DNA from: Flavobacterium poyangense
GTDB lineage: Bacteria > Bacteroidota > Bacteroidia > Flavobacteriales > Flavobacteriaceae
Direction of reading: 5' to 3'
NCBI RefSeq assembly: GCF_011751075.1
Contig: NZ_JAALLN010000009.1
Coordinates: 1-64,000 of the forward strand
Length of the DNA stretch: 64,000 nucleotides
Shown one piece after another: positions 51,897 through 61,005 of this stretch (positions are counted from its first letter, which is position 1; each line of letters opens with the position of its first letter). The translations under genes were made by a program, and so were the position numbers. The notes beneath the pieces are model-generated. The model was given only the letters and a program-made list of their open reading frames with translations. It was not told the DNA's origin and did no database searches.

Positions 51897-51931
51897 AAAA
51901 AAGGTGATTGTGGTAAAACAACCACCTTTTG
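51897..51931 (-). terminator. Terminator downstream of sulfatase 1
   Basis: AAAAGGTGATTGT pairs with ACAACCACCTTTT with one mismatch. It lies about 35 bp past the sulfatase stop codon. Confidence 0.8.
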
Positions 51932-51964
51932 TTCATAATTGTTTAAAATATCAAAAAAAAACAA

Positions 51965-53614
51965 TTATTTCTTTAGCGCTGCCCCTCCGGGCATCAACTC
52001 TGTTTTTAGTTTGAATTTGCTGTATTCTACAACTCCTGTCTGATCTGCCCATTTAAAATAAGCCTCAGAAAGTTGGTTTACGATTCCGGCATTTTGTGAG
52101 GCAACATTTGTAGTTTCTCCTCTGTCGGTTTCTATGTTGTAAAGTTCCCATTCGTAAGACGGATAGGTAGAAACCAGTTTCCATTTACCGTCTCTTACGG
52201 CTCTGTTTCCTGCTCTTTCCCAGAACAATGGTGTGCCTCTATCGACCTGCGAAACATCATTAAATAAAACAGGTAACAAACTGCTTCCAACCAAAGGATT
52301 TGTTGTCACACCATTATATGTCTTGGGATATTCAATGCCGGCCAGTTCGTAAAAAGTAGGAGCCAGGTCAATAATGTGCCCGGTTCCTTTATCGATTCTT
52401 CCTGCTTTGATTTTTGAGGGATACCAGGCAATAAAAGGAGAACTGAAACCGCCTTCGTGCATATTGTTTTTATATTGTTGTAATGGCGTGTTGGATAAAT
52501 AAGCCCAGTTTTGTTCCTGATAATCAAAAGAGCCCGAAGTTCCAATCGGACCGTCATTTCTCACTAAACCTCTCCCCAATGGGTTGTAGGTATTGAAACC
52601 ACCCTGTGCTCCATTATCAGAAATGAAAATAATCAATGTGTTTTTGTCTTTTTTAAGCGCTTTAATTTTCTCTAAAACTTTACCAACATTCTGATCCATA
52701 TTATCGACCATAGCAGCGTATACTTCCATTTTTGCTTTCCAGAATTGTTTTTCGTCGTAGGTCAATTTGTTCCATTCCGGAATTTCGGGATCTCTGGGCG
52801 CTACTGTCTGATCTGTGGGTAAAATACCATTTTCTTTTAGTTTTTGAATTCTTCGATCTCTTAGAACATCCCAGCCTTCATCAAATTTTCCTCTGTATTT
52901 GGCAATATCAACGGGTTTTGCCTGCAAAGGCCAATGCGGAGCGGTAAAAGCCAGATACAAAAAGAAGGGTTTGTTTTCTTTGTTTTGTTCGTCTAAGAAG
53001 GTAACCGCATTATTTCCGATCTCATCTGTAAAATAGTAGGAGTCGTCTTTCGGATGTAGTTCCTCATTATTTCGAAGTAGTTTTACCGGATAAGGTTTTT
53101 TCCCAAAAGGCAGCGGTTTGGTGTCAAAGTAGCTGGCAGCGCCTTTTAAGATACCGTAAAATTTGTCAAATCCTCTTTGATTAGGCCATTGTGCCTGATC
53201 TTCGGAACCTACGTGCCATTTTCCTGATAGTAGGGTGCTGTAACCTCCCGAACGAAAAACCTCTCCCAAAGTAAGCGACTCTTTGTTTAAGTAACCCTGA
53301 TAGGCAGGTAATCCTAAATTTACATCAAAAAAACCGATACCTGCTTTGTGTTGGTATTGTCCGGTTAATAAGGATGCCCGGGTTGGAGCACAAATGGAGT
53401 TGTTGTAAAATTCACGCAGTCTCGTTCCTTCTTTTGCCAGTTTGTCAAGGTTTGGTGTTTTTATTTCAGAACCGTAATTCCCTAAGTCAGAATACCCCAT
53501 ATCATCGACCATGATCAGGACAATGTTGGGTTTTGAAGAAGCAGTTTTACTTTGAGCCTGAACTAAAACTATCGATAAAAGAAGCAATGGTACTACTAAT
53601 GCTGTTTTTTTCAT
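51965..53614 (-). CDS. Type I (Cys-type) arylsulfatase, exported
   Basis: A 549 aa sulfatase. A signal peptide covers residues 1-20. The metal-binding VDDMGYSDLG begins at 36. The formylglycine site is CAPTRASLLTG with Cys75, so a formylglycine-generating enzyme is needed; none is encoded in this window. GKWHVG, FISDNGAQGG and the C-terminal VRDGKWKLV follow the arylsulfatase pattern. It should hydrolyse sulfate esters in the periplasm. It lies 29 bp downstream of the YeiH exporter gene, suggesting co-expression. Confidence 0.92.
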   Translation of the reverse strand: MKKTALVVPLLLLSIVLVQAQSKTASSKPNIVLIMVDDMGYSDLGNYGSEIKTPNLDKLAKEGTRLREFYNNSICAPTRASLLTGQYQHKAGIGFFDVNLGLPAYQGYLNKESLTLGEVFRSGGYSTLLSGKWHVGSEDQAQWPNQRGFDKFYGILKGAASYFDTKPLPFGKKPYPVKLLRNNEELHPKDDSYYFTDEIGNNAVTFLDEQNKENKPFFLYLAFTAPHWPLQAKPVDIAKYRGKFDEGWDVLRDRRIQKLKENGILPTDQTVAPRDPEIPEWNKLTYDEKQFWKAKMEVYAAMVDNMDQNVGKVLEKIKALKKDKNTLIIFISDNGAQGGFNTYNPLGRGLVRNDGPIGTSGSFDYQEQNWAYLSNTPLQQYKNNMHEGGFSSPFIAWYPSKIKAGRIDKGTGHIIDLAPTFYELAGIEYPKTYNGVTTNPLVGSSLLPVLFNDVSQVDRGTPLFWERAGNRAVRDGKWKLVSTYPSYEWELYNIETDRGETTNVASQNAGIVNQLSEAYFKWADQTGVVEYSKFKLKTELMPGGAALKK

Positions 53615-53643
53615 TCTGTTTTTGTTTAAAATTTTAATCTAAT

Positions 53644-54906
53644 TTACTTATTGAAAAGTAAAAATGCAATCAAGAGTGTAATGATAATATTGAATAATTG
53701 TGCAATCAAAAAAGCGTACAAAGGTTTTTTACTGCTGTGGTTTAGTAGATCTTTAAAGTTGGTTTCCAGACCAATACTGGTGAAAGCCAAAGCAAACCAA
53801 AGTCCCTGAAGATTTTTTAAACTGTCCTTTACCTCATTTCGAATTTCCGGTGCAACAAAGAAGGAAAAAAAGAGGGAAGCGAAGACAAAACCAATTACGA
53901 ATTTTGGGAAACGTTGCCAGATTACGCTTAAAGTAGGTTTTGTTATTTCTGCGTCTAAAGTGCTGGCATCGTTATACGTCCAGTAAATAGAAATAGCAAA
54001 AGCAGCCAGTCCCAATAATACATTTTGTGAGAATTTCACAATGGTACTGATTTTTAAAGCAGTTTCGCCAACAAGCGTTCCCGAAGCCGCAACTGCTCCA
54101 GAGGTATCAATACTTCCGCCTAACCAGGCTCCGGTTACTTCCTCCGGAAAATCGAAATATCTAGCGATAAGAGGCATAAGAATCATCATTGGAACGGCGG
54201 TTACCAACACAATCGAAATAACATACGACAGTTTTTTAGAATCTCCCTTTATTGCACCGGAAGTGGCAATGGCAGCTGAAACGCCACAAATAGAAACGGC
54301 ACTTGAAATCATCAGGGCGAGTTCATCATCTATTTTAAATTTTTTACAAAGCCAAAAGGCAAAATACCAAACCGATAAGACTACTACTAAAGCCTGAAAT
54401 AACCCTAATGAACCAGCTTTAAGAATATCAGAAAAGATAACGGTGGTACCTAATAAAACCAATCCGATTTTCACAAAAACTTCTGTAGAAAGAGCAGCGC
54501 GAAACCAATCCGGAAGTTTGAAGAAATTACCAATCGCCAAGCCGATAATCAAACTGAAAATCACAGCTTCTAAATTATAGTTTTTTACAACCGTATTTCC
54601 GGCAATAAGCAAGGCAATAACAGTCAGTAGATACACCACAGGAAAAACAACTACAAAACTTTTGACTGATTTTCCAACCAAAAAAGTGCCTATGATACCT
54701 ATTGAAATGAAATATAGAAACTGTACTACAAGTATCTGAACATTTCTGAATTCAAAAACATCGTTTTGTAAATCGGTAAAAGTTGACCATTTGAAAACAG
54801 GTACTAAAGGAAGAAAGATAAAAAGAGAGAGCCCGATTATTATAAAGCCTAATATGACTACCGCCCAGTCTTCGTGAATTGTAAATTGTTTTGTTTCTAT
54901 TGACAT
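53644..54906 (-). CDS. YeiH/UPF0324 family putative sulfate or sulfite exporter
   Basis: A 420 aa polytopic membrane protein of the PF03601 (YeiH, Cons_hypoth698) family, with about ten hydrophobic helices. Diagnostic segments are VKIGLVLLGTTVIFSDI, ISSAVSICGVSAAIATSGAIKG, GAWLGGSIDTSGAVAASGTLVG and WFALAFTSIGLETNFKDLL. Family members have been linked to export of inorganic sulfur species in taurine- and sulfur-utilising bacteria. The position directly upstream of a sulfatase (29 bp) fits a role in disposing of released sulfate or sulfite. Confidence 0.87.
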   Translation of the reverse strand: MSIETKQFTIHEDWAVVILGFIIIGLSLFIFLPLVPVFKWSTFTDLQNDVFEFRNVQILVVQFLYFISIGIIGTFLVGKSVKSFVVVFPVVYLLTVIALLIAGNTVVKNYNLEAVIFSLIIGLAIGNFFKLPDWFRAALSTEVFVKIGLVLLGTTVIFSDILKAGSLGLFQALVVVLSVWYFAFWLCKKFKIDDELALMISSAVSICGVSAAIATSGAIKGDSKKLSYVISIVLVTAVPMMILMPLIARYFDFPEEVTGAWLGGSIDTSGAVAASGTLVGETALKISTIVKFSQNVLLGLAAFAISIYWTYNDASTLDAEITKPTLSVIWQRFPKFVIGFVFASLFFSFFVAPEIRNEVKDSLKNLQGLWFALAFTSIGLETNFKDLLNHSSKKPLYAFLIAQLFNIIITLLIAFLLFNK

Positions 54907-55303
54907 GTTATTATTTTTGTTTATCTCGCTTTTGTGTTTAATTTTTTTACCACAGATTAAAAGATTAGAATGATTTAATTCAAGATGGTAATTGTGAAAT
55001 GTGAAATGTGAAATGTGAAATGTAAAATGTAAAATGTGAAAAGTAAATGGTTTTGTTTAATTAATATATGGCTTTGTACAAACATATATTTGCTACATAT
55101 CACCGAAACGGTAACAATTCATCTAAATCCCATTGCCTTGTCTAAAGACAAGAAAAATCAGTTAAATAAAGCACAAGCCTTTTTAGTATAGCATCTCACA
55201 TCTCACATTTTACAACTTTAGTTATTCAATAATTCACAAAGTAATTAGTGAAAATTCGTGTAATTCGTGGCAAAAAAAAATAATAGTTCTAATTGAAATT
55301 TGG
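54907..55303. repeat. Intergenic foldback of TGTGAAA heptamers
   Basis: About 54990-55046 holds TGTGAAA and TGTAAAA heptamers. About 55193-55218 holds the complementary CATCTCACATCTCACATTTTAC. The middle is about 145 bp. At 55242-55268 GTAATTAGTGAAAATTCGTG recurs as a direct copy of the repeat near 39694. The YeiH promoter should be near 54907-54960, but no clear box is seen. Confidence 0.6.
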
Positions 55304-56026
55304 TTAATTTAAATTGCTTGCTAAAGCTACATCAACTTCGTTTTTTAAATCGGCAGCACCTTCTTTTTTGAGGATGATTTTTCCGTTTTTGTATAAGATT
55401 AGTGTAGGGAAAACTTTTATTGTTTTTAAATCGGCAATTACCTGAGGACTGTCTTCGAGTTCAATTTCTACAATTTTTAAATTTTCGCCGTATTGGGCTT
55501 TTATGGTTTCGAGCGTGGGCTTTACTTTTTTGCAAGCACCACAATATTTTGAGCCGATATCGACTAAAACGGTAGCATTGTCAGCGATGACTTTCTGGTA
55601 TTCAGCTAGGGATAATTTACTTTTTGAATTGGTATAAAAAGGTTTTCCCGCACCAATCCAACTGGCAATTCCGCCTTCTAAACTGTAGGCTTCCGTAAAG
55701 CCATTTTTTAATAATTCATCAGCCAGAAAAACACTTCTTCCGGCTCCGATAGAATAAATAAATACCGGTTTTGATTTATCTAATGCGGCCACAGATTTGG
55801 CGTAATTTTGAGATTGAAGGTTAAAATTAACAGCCCCTTCAATATGGTTCAAAGCAAATTCTTCAGGGCCTCGTGCATCAATTAACTGTGGATTTTTTTG
55901 ACTCTTAATTTTGCTGTAAAACAAATCCAATGGTATCGTATTTGGACTCTTGCCTTGCGAAAATCCTACAATTGTAAAAAGCAGGATCAGGCTTGAGATA
56001 TGGTTTATAAATGGGTTCTTTTTCAT
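55304..56026 (-). CDS. Exported rhodanese-like/thioredoxin fusion with Ser in place of the rhodanese Cys
   Basis: A 240 aa exported protein. A signal covers about residues 8-24. Residues 30-130 are rhodanese-like (QLIDARGPEEFALNHIEGAVNF, then FIYSIGAGRSV). The catalytic Cys position of the active loop holds Ser92, so sulfur transfer is unlikely. Residues 140-240 are a thioredoxin-like domain with CGAC (162-165) and the cis-Pro in FPTLILY. It probably acts as a periplasmic disulfide reductase, with the rhodanese part as a binding module. It follows the desaturase-like gene by 11 bp. Confidence 0.87.
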   Translation of the reverse strand: MKKNPFINHISSLILLFTIVGFSQGKSPNTIPLDLFYSKIKSQKNPQLIDARGPEEFALNHIEGAVNFNLQSQNYAKSVAALDKSKPVFIYSIGAGRSVFLADELLKNGFTEAYSLEGGIASWIGAGKPFYTNSKSKLSLAEYQKVIADNATVLVDIGSKYCGACKKVKPTLETIKAQYGENLKIVEIELEDSPQVIADLKTIKVFPTLILYKNGKIILKKEGAADLKNEVDVALASNLN

Positions 56027-56037
56027 ATTTTCTGTTT

Positions 56038-57138
56038 TTAAGATTCAACGTGCTCATAATAAGCAGGGCTCGCAGGTGCAGGAACATTAGAAGGAATATT
56101 AACATTTATGTTGTTGTTTACTCTTTGTGTTAGTTGAGTAGCAAAAACACCTTCAGCCAAAGCACTTCCTTCTTTTTTGGATTTGAATATCGGCCAAAGA
56201 AATTGGGCATACCATTCTTCTTGTTTGTAGGATTTCATTCCGTAAGATTTTGGAAATTTGCGGGTGATTAAACCCGTTCCGAAGATTACATCCCAAAGGA
56301 AAAACATATTACCAAAGTTGCCTTTGAAATGACCAACACCATCGCCGCTGGTATCCGCATGATGCGCGTGATGCGTTGCAGGAGTCGAAATTAAACGTTC
56401 TAAAACCCAGGCAATCGGATGCAGTATTCTGTATTTGTAAAAAGGTTTGTCCCAAGCGATGCTGGAGTGCGCTCCCAAAGTGATAAAACTTTTTATAACC
56501 GTAACAAACAAAGCCGGTAATCCTAAACCCAAATAGGTTAAGGTCGCAGTCAGATAAATTTGAGAAAATAAAACAGTATAGATAAAATTCTGTCTCGATG
56601 CCATTGCCATTCCCATATAAGGTGCTGAATGGTGTGTTCTGTGAAAACGCCATAAAAAAGGTACCTGATGGTGTAAGCGATGGTACCAGTATTGCGTTAA
56701 ATCATCGGCTACGGCAATCAGAAAAAATCCACCCCAAAATGGAACCCAGGAAAGTGTATTGGCCAAATTTGGAATTAAAAAAGGCAAAGCAGTTAAACTG
56801 AAAAAGGCAATGACAGGTGGTAAAAGCAATTTTGGAGCGAGGAAACAAACGATGTCTATTTTGCGTTCTTCTCCTGTCCATTGATCGTCATACAGACCAG
56901 CAGCGAATTCTATAACGCCCAGAATAAGCATGAATACAATTAAACCCCAACTACGGATGTTGGTAAATGCGGGTTTTGCGAATTCCAGAAACGAAGGCAA
57001 TGTAAGGTGTGACTCTGCAATTATGCCATTGTTTAGTTTGAAATACAGGTATATAGCCAATACCGGTAAGCTGTATATAAAAAGACTTATCCCAAAGTCT
57101 CTTGCTAAGTTTTTTTGTGGATTGTGAAGAACTCCCAT
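56038..57138 (-). CDS. Fatty-acid/sterol hydroxylase superfamily membrane protein
   Basis: A 366 aa diiron membrane oxidase of the sterol desaturase/fatty-acid hydroxylase family. The His boxes are HRLHH (153-157), HRTHH (166-170) and HHAHH (256-260). Four or more hydrophobic helices lie at about 18-34, 64-82, 105-121 and 135-148. It should use O2 to hydroxylate or desaturate a lipid-like substrate. The C-terminal extension after about 300 is low in complexity (ending NVPAPASPAYYEHVES). It is co-transcribed with a 39 aa membrane peptide (6 bp upstream) and the rhodanese-thioredoxin gene (11 bp downstream). Confidence 0.85.
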   Translation of the reverse strand: MGVLHNPQKNLARDFGISLFIYSLPVLAIYLYFKLNNGIIAESHLTLPSFLEFAKPAFTNIRSWGLIVFMLILGVIEFAAGLYDDQWTGEERKIDIVCFLAPKLLLPPVIAFFSLTALPFLIPNLANTLSWVPFWGGFFLIAVADDLTQYWYHRLHHQVPFLWRFHRTHHSAPYMGMAMASRQNFIYTVLFSQIYLTATLTYLGLGLPALFVTVIKSFITLGAHSSIAWDKPFYKYRILHPIAWVLERLISTPATHHAHHADTSGDGVGHFKGNFGNMFFLWDVIFGTGLITRKFPKSYGMKSYKQEEWYAQFLWPIFKSKKEGSALAEGVFATQLTQRVNNNINVNIPSNVPAPASPAYYEHVES

Positions 57139-57144
57139 GATTTT

Positions 57145-57264
57145 TTATTTTAAAAGTTGATTTACTAAGGCCAAACCTCCTGCTAATATGACCAGTGGTA
57201 CTAGAAAAACGATTGCTCCCACGAGAATCTTTTTTCCAATAATTTCATAGTCTACTCTTTTCAT
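57145..57264 (-). CDS. Small membrane peptide (39 aa)
   Basis: A 39-codon ORF starting MKRVDYEIIGKK, with one hydrophobic helix (ILVGAIVFLVPLVILAGGLALV, about residues 13-34) and a short basic tail. It begins at the ATG 57262-57264 and ends 6 bp before the desaturase-like gene. A terminator hairpin lies immediately upstream, so it is the first gene of a three-gene operon. It resembles single-pass accessory subunits of membrane oxidases, but no homologue is recognised. Confidence 0.6.
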   Translation of the reverse strand: MKRVDYEIIGKKILVGAIVFLVPLVILAGGLALVNQLLK

Positions 57265-57294
57265 ATTGATTTATTTTTAGATGATTCAAAAAGA

Positions 57295-57328
57295 TTCAGG
57301 TCTTTTAGGTTTTTCAAAAAGACCTGAA
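57295..57328 (-). terminator. Terminator downstream of the sulfatase-2 operon
   Basis: TTCAGGTCTTTT (57295-57306) pairs perfectly with AAAAGACCTGAA (57317-57328). On the minus strand it is followed by a short T-rich stretch. It separates the SusCD-sulfatase operon from the membrane-peptide operon. Confidence 0.65.
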
Positions 57329-57355
57329 TTTTAATGCGTTAGATGCAATTGTTTT

Positions 57356-57496
57356 TTAACACATAGAAACATAGATTTGAAAATCGAAAAAAGGCGTTTC
57401 ACTTATTTAAAACCTCATAGTTTGACTATGTGATAGAAATGAGTTTCTTTTTTATGCTCTTTATTCATAAGTAAAGTCTATGTTTCTATGTGTTAA
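57356..57496. repeat. 140-bp foldback with perfect 20-bp arms
   Basis: Positions 57356-57375 and 57477-57496 are perfect inverted copies (core CACATAGAAACATAG). Inside, CATAGTTTGACTATG forms a second small hairpin, and A-rich and T-rich stretches face each other. It could be a miniature element or a structured transcript end. The region 57265-57571 has no other feature. Confidence 0.7.
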
Positions 57497-57571
57497 GTAT
57501 AATTTTTGGCCCGAGTGAAGTGAATTGCCGAAGTAATTGCGCGCAACGGGTTGAATTTTAGTTGTAATAAA

Positions 57572-59494
57572 TTAATGTGATCCTCCTCCGGGTTGTGTTG
57601 CTTTTTTAATAAGCTCCTGAAGATTTTTGTCTTTATCCGGTCCTGAATTATGGATTCTTCTGCTGAAAACATCCTGCCAGTCAATAAGAGGATAGACGTT
57701 GTTTTCTTTTGCCTGCTCGTCAAACAGTTTTTTAAGCTCGGCCAATTTTTCAGGGTATTTTTTAGCCAGGTTAACGCGCTCGTTAAAATCTTCGTTTAAG
57801 TTGTACAATTCCCAAACATCGGTATCAAAATTGCTTTTTACTGGAGCTTCATTTTTACCTAAACTATTTTTTAAAGCAAAGGAATCCGGAAGATGGGCAG
57901 CGGCAGCTTTCCAACCGTCTTTGTAAATGGCTCTGTTTCCAAAAATATAATAGTACTGTACTTTGTGTAAGGATTCTGCTTTTGGATCACTTAAAGAAGC
58001 ATATAAAGAAGAACCCTGTATTTTATCCTGCTTGATTTCTTTAATGTATTCCGGAGCTTTAACTCCAATAATGTCTAAAGTAGTCGGAAGTATATCGGTC
58101 ACATGGCTGTATTGGTTTCTGATTCCTCCTTTGTCTTTAATTCCATTCGGATAAAAAATAATCAACGGATTGCGGGTTCCTCCTTCAGAATGCGCATCTT
58201 GCTTCCAGTTTTTAAAAGGTACGTTGGTTGCCTGTGCCCAGCCTAACGGATAGTTGGTATTCAGACCTTTTGCGGTACCGATTTCTCCAATATGATCTAA
58301 GTTGGCCTGTAGATTTTTTTCGTCAGAAACACCCTGAGCAAAAAGATTTTGGTTGATCGTTCCTTGTAGAGTCCCTTCTTTACTGGCTCCGTTATCCCCA
58401 ATTGAAACAATAATTAATGTGTTGTCCAATTGGTTTGTTTCTTTCAGATGTTTTACGACTCTTCCGATTTCGTGATCTGTATACGTAAGATATCCGGCAT
58501 AAACTTCCATAAATCGGGCGTAGACTTTCTTTTCGCTTGGACTTAGTTTTTTCCAATCTGTAATAAGCGGATTGCGTTCCGGTAATACAGCATTGGCAGG
58601 AACAACTCCTAATTTCTTTTGATTGGCAAGTACTTTTTCGCGATAAGCGTCCCAGCCTTCATCAAATTTGCCTTTGTATTGATCGCTCCATGATTCTGCA
58701 ACCTGATGAGGTGCATGAACGGCTCCCGGTGCATAATACAAAAAGAACGGTTTTCCGGGAGCTGCTTTTTGTTGTTTGGTAATATAGCTGATCGCTTTGT
58801 CGGTGATTTGGTCTGTTAAATGTCTTCCGTCGGGAGTTACGTGTGCCTGATCTTCTACCAAATCCGGTTTGTACTGATCGGTTTGTGAACCTAAGAAACC
58901 AAAAAAGTGATCAAAGCCTTTTCCGGTTGGCCATCTGTCAAACGGACCTGCATCTGTTGCTTCTTCGTCGGGAGTGATCCCGTATTTACCAACGGCAAAA
59001 GTATTGTATCCGTTGGCACGTAAAATTTCGGCAACGGTTCCTTTATCAGCAGGGATTTTTCCGTCCCAACCAGGGAAACCGGCAGACAAAACAGTGTGTG
59101 AAAAACCGCTTACATGTACTTTTCCTGAATTTCTTCCGGTTAATAAAGCAGCACGTGTTGGAGCACAAATTGCCGTGGTATGAAAGTTCGTGTATCGCAG
59201 ACCGTTGTTGGCGAGATTATCAAAAGTAGGTGTTTGTATTAAACCTCCAAAAGCACTTGCAGCACCAAATCCAACATCATCAAGGAGGATCCATACTACG
59301 TTTGGTGCGCCTTTTGGAGCCGTTACGGGCTCGGGCCAATACTCTTTAGAGTCGGCTAAAGTTTTGCCGATCACTCCTTTAAATTCGTTATCCGGATTTA
59401 ATTGTGCAAATCCGAATTGTGCAGCTAGTAAAGCCGTAATCAAAAGTCCTTTTTGTGGACTTTTGATGGTACTGTTGTGTTTCATTTTTTTCAT
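57572..59494 (-). CDS. Type I (Cys-type) arylsulfatase, exported
   Basis: A 640 aa sulfatase. A signal-like helix covers about residues 16-30, cleaved near FGFAQ. LLDDVGFGAASAFGG (70-84) is the metal-binding start. The formylglycine site is CAPTRAALLTG with Cys110. SIGDNGASKEGTLQGTINQ is the second metal region. The protein is longer than sulfatase 1, with an insert around 390-440. An alternative ATG exists at residue 4. It follows SusD by 22 bp, so it belongs to a SusC-SusD-sulfatase operon, which suggests that the imported substrate carries a sulfate ester. Confidence 0.92.
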   Translation of the reverse strand: MKKMKHNSTIKSPQKGLLITALLAAQFGFAQLNPDNEFKGVIGKTLADSKEYWPEPVTAPKGAPNVVWILLDDVGFGAASAFGGLIQTPTFDNLANNGLRYTNFHTTAICAPTRAALLTGRNSGKVHVSGFSHTVLSAGFPGWDGKIPADKGTVAEILRANGYNTFAVGKYGITPDEEATDAGPFDRWPTGKGFDHFFGFLGSQTDQYKPDLVEDQAHVTPDGRHLTDQITDKAISYITKQQKAAPGKPFFLYYAPGAVHAPHQVAESWSDQYKGKFDEGWDAYREKVLANQKKLGVVPANAVLPERNPLITDWKKLSPSEKKVYARFMEVYAGYLTYTDHEIGRVVKHLKETNQLDNTLIIVSIGDNGASKEGTLQGTINQNLFAQGVSDEKNLQANLDHIGEIGTAKGLNTNYPLGWAQATNVPFKNWKQDAHSEGGTRNPLIIFYPNGIKDKGGIRNQYSHVTDILPTTLDIIGVKAPEYIKEIKQDKIQGSSLYASLSDPKAESLHKVQYYYIFGNRAIYKDGWKAAAAHLPDSFALKNSLGKNEAPVKSNFDTDVWELYNLNEDFNERVNLAKKYPEKLAELKKLFDEQAKENNVYPLIDWQDVFSRRIHNSGPDKDKNLQELIKKATQPGGGSH

Positions 59495-59516
59495 TGGTGT
59501 AGTTTATCTGGGTTAA

Positions 59517-60989
59517 TTAATAGCCTGGGTTTTGTGGTAATCCAACCGGGTTGATGCTTCTTTCGCTTTGTGGAATAGGGTATAAATTGTTTCTTTCGGA
59601 GACCGAGTTTTTGGCCGTTACTTTTTTTACTTCGGTAACCAGCGTTCCCCAGCGGACCAAGTCAAACCATCTTTGGCCTTCCTGAACGAATTCTTTTTTA
59701 CGTTCTTCCTGAAGTACTGCTCTGAAAGAAGCCTGTGTTAATCCGGAATAGTCAATCGTAGCATCGGGAGTACCTATCGGTTTTCCGTAAGCTCTTCTTT
59801 TTACTTGATTTAAGTATTCGTAAGCTTCGGTTGTTGGTCCGTTTTTTTCGTTGATTGCTTCGGCATAAGAAAGTAAAATATCAGCGTAGCGAATCAGCGG
59901 GAAATTGATGGCCACATTACCGGGAGATGCCAGATTGGTAAGATCCAGGTATTTTTTAAAAATAGGTTTCGGGAAGGTATATAACGATCCGGTCGCCGGA
60001 TTAAACAATTGTTTGGCATAACTAACATCTCTTCGCGTGTCTTCTGTGGCATATATATCGTAAAACAGAGCCACATCTGAGATAATATCTGCGGGTTCAG
60101 TTGCTGTAAATCCGGTAAAAGAAGTCGCCTGAAAAGTACTGCCACTCGAACCATTTCCGGCTTGGTTGGGCTCGAATTGAACAGAGAAAATATGTTCCTT
60201 TCCATTCTTTTTAGCTTTGTTGAATACATCGGCAAAGTTTTCAAAGAGAGCGTATCCATAACCTCCGTTAATTACTTCTTGTGATTTTGAGATAGTTTTG
60301 TCCCAGTCTTTTTGGGTGATATATACTTTTACTAATAGCGATTTTGCTGCTCCGGATGTAGCACGACCCACATCGTTTGCGGCATAAGACGCAGGCAAAT
60401 TTTCCGCTGCTGTTAAATCGGAGATAATCTGCGTGTAAACTTCGGCTACTGTTGCTCTTTTTTCCTTTAAATTTTCAACATTAATAGATGTTGGCTCATG
60501 TAAAACAATCGGAACTCCTCCCCAAAGGCGTACTGCCTGAAAATACAGTAGTCCTCTAATGAATTTAGCTTCATTGATCAATCGGGTTTTGATTACTTCT
60601 GAGCCTGAGACTTTCGGAATATTGTCAATAGCCACATTGGCTCTGTTGATTCCGGAATAAATCTGACGCCAGGCTACCTGAACACGATCTGTCGTAGCAT
60701 CGTGTGTTAAACTGCTCAGGGCTCGTACCTGCGGGTTTGTTGCCGAAACTCCGGCAGCAGCATAATCGGAAGCCATATCGGTAAGGAAATACAGATTTCT
60801 GCCAAATAAACTTTGTTCGCCGGGATCATTATTCAAAGAGGCATAAACAGCCGTTACACTTGCAATGGCATCATCCTGTGTGATAAAGTATTTGTCTTCG
60901 GTAACAAAAGAAATAGGTGTTACCTCCAGATCTGTGCACGATAGCAGCAGAGTTGTACTGAATAGAATCGTTAGTAGTATTTTTTTCAT
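59517..60989 (-). CDS. SusD/RagB family outer-membrane lipoprotein
   Basis: A 490 aa SusD homologue with lipobox LLSC at Cys18 (MKKILLTILFSTTLLLSC) and mature start TDLEVTP. EAKFIRGLLYFQAVRLWGGVPIVLHEP is the SusD hallmark. FPLIRYADILLSYAEAIN and the C-terminal ERKKEFVQEGQRWFDLVRWG are typical of the family. It lies 16 bp after SusC and 22 bp before sulfatase 2. As lid of the transporter, it probably binds the sulfated substrate. Confidence 0.94.
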   Translation of the reverse strand: MKKILLTILFSTTLLLSCTDLEVTPISFVTEDKYFITQDDAIASVTAVYASLNNDPGEQSLFGRNLYFLTDMASDYAAAGVSATNPQVRALSSLTHDATTDRVQVAWRQIYSGINRANVAIDNIPKVSGSEVIKTRLINEAKFIRGLLYFQAVRLWGGVPIVLHEPTSINVENLKEKRATVAEVYTQIISDLTAAENLPASYAANDVGRATSGAAKSLLVKVYITQKDWDKTISKSQEVINGGYGYALFENFADVFNKAKKNGKEHIFSVQFEPNQAGNGSSGSTFQATSFTGFTATEPADIISDVALFYDIYATEDTRRDVSYAKQLFNPATGSLYTFPKPIFKKYLDLTNLASPGNVAINFPLIRYADILLSYAEAINEKNGPTTEAYEYLNQVKRRAYGKPIGTPDATIDYSGLTQASFRAVLQEERKKEFVQEGQRWFDLVRWGTLVTEVKKVTAKNSVSERNNLYPIPQSERSINPVGLPQNPGY

Positions 60990-61005
60990 CGTTTTATTTT
61001 TTTTC

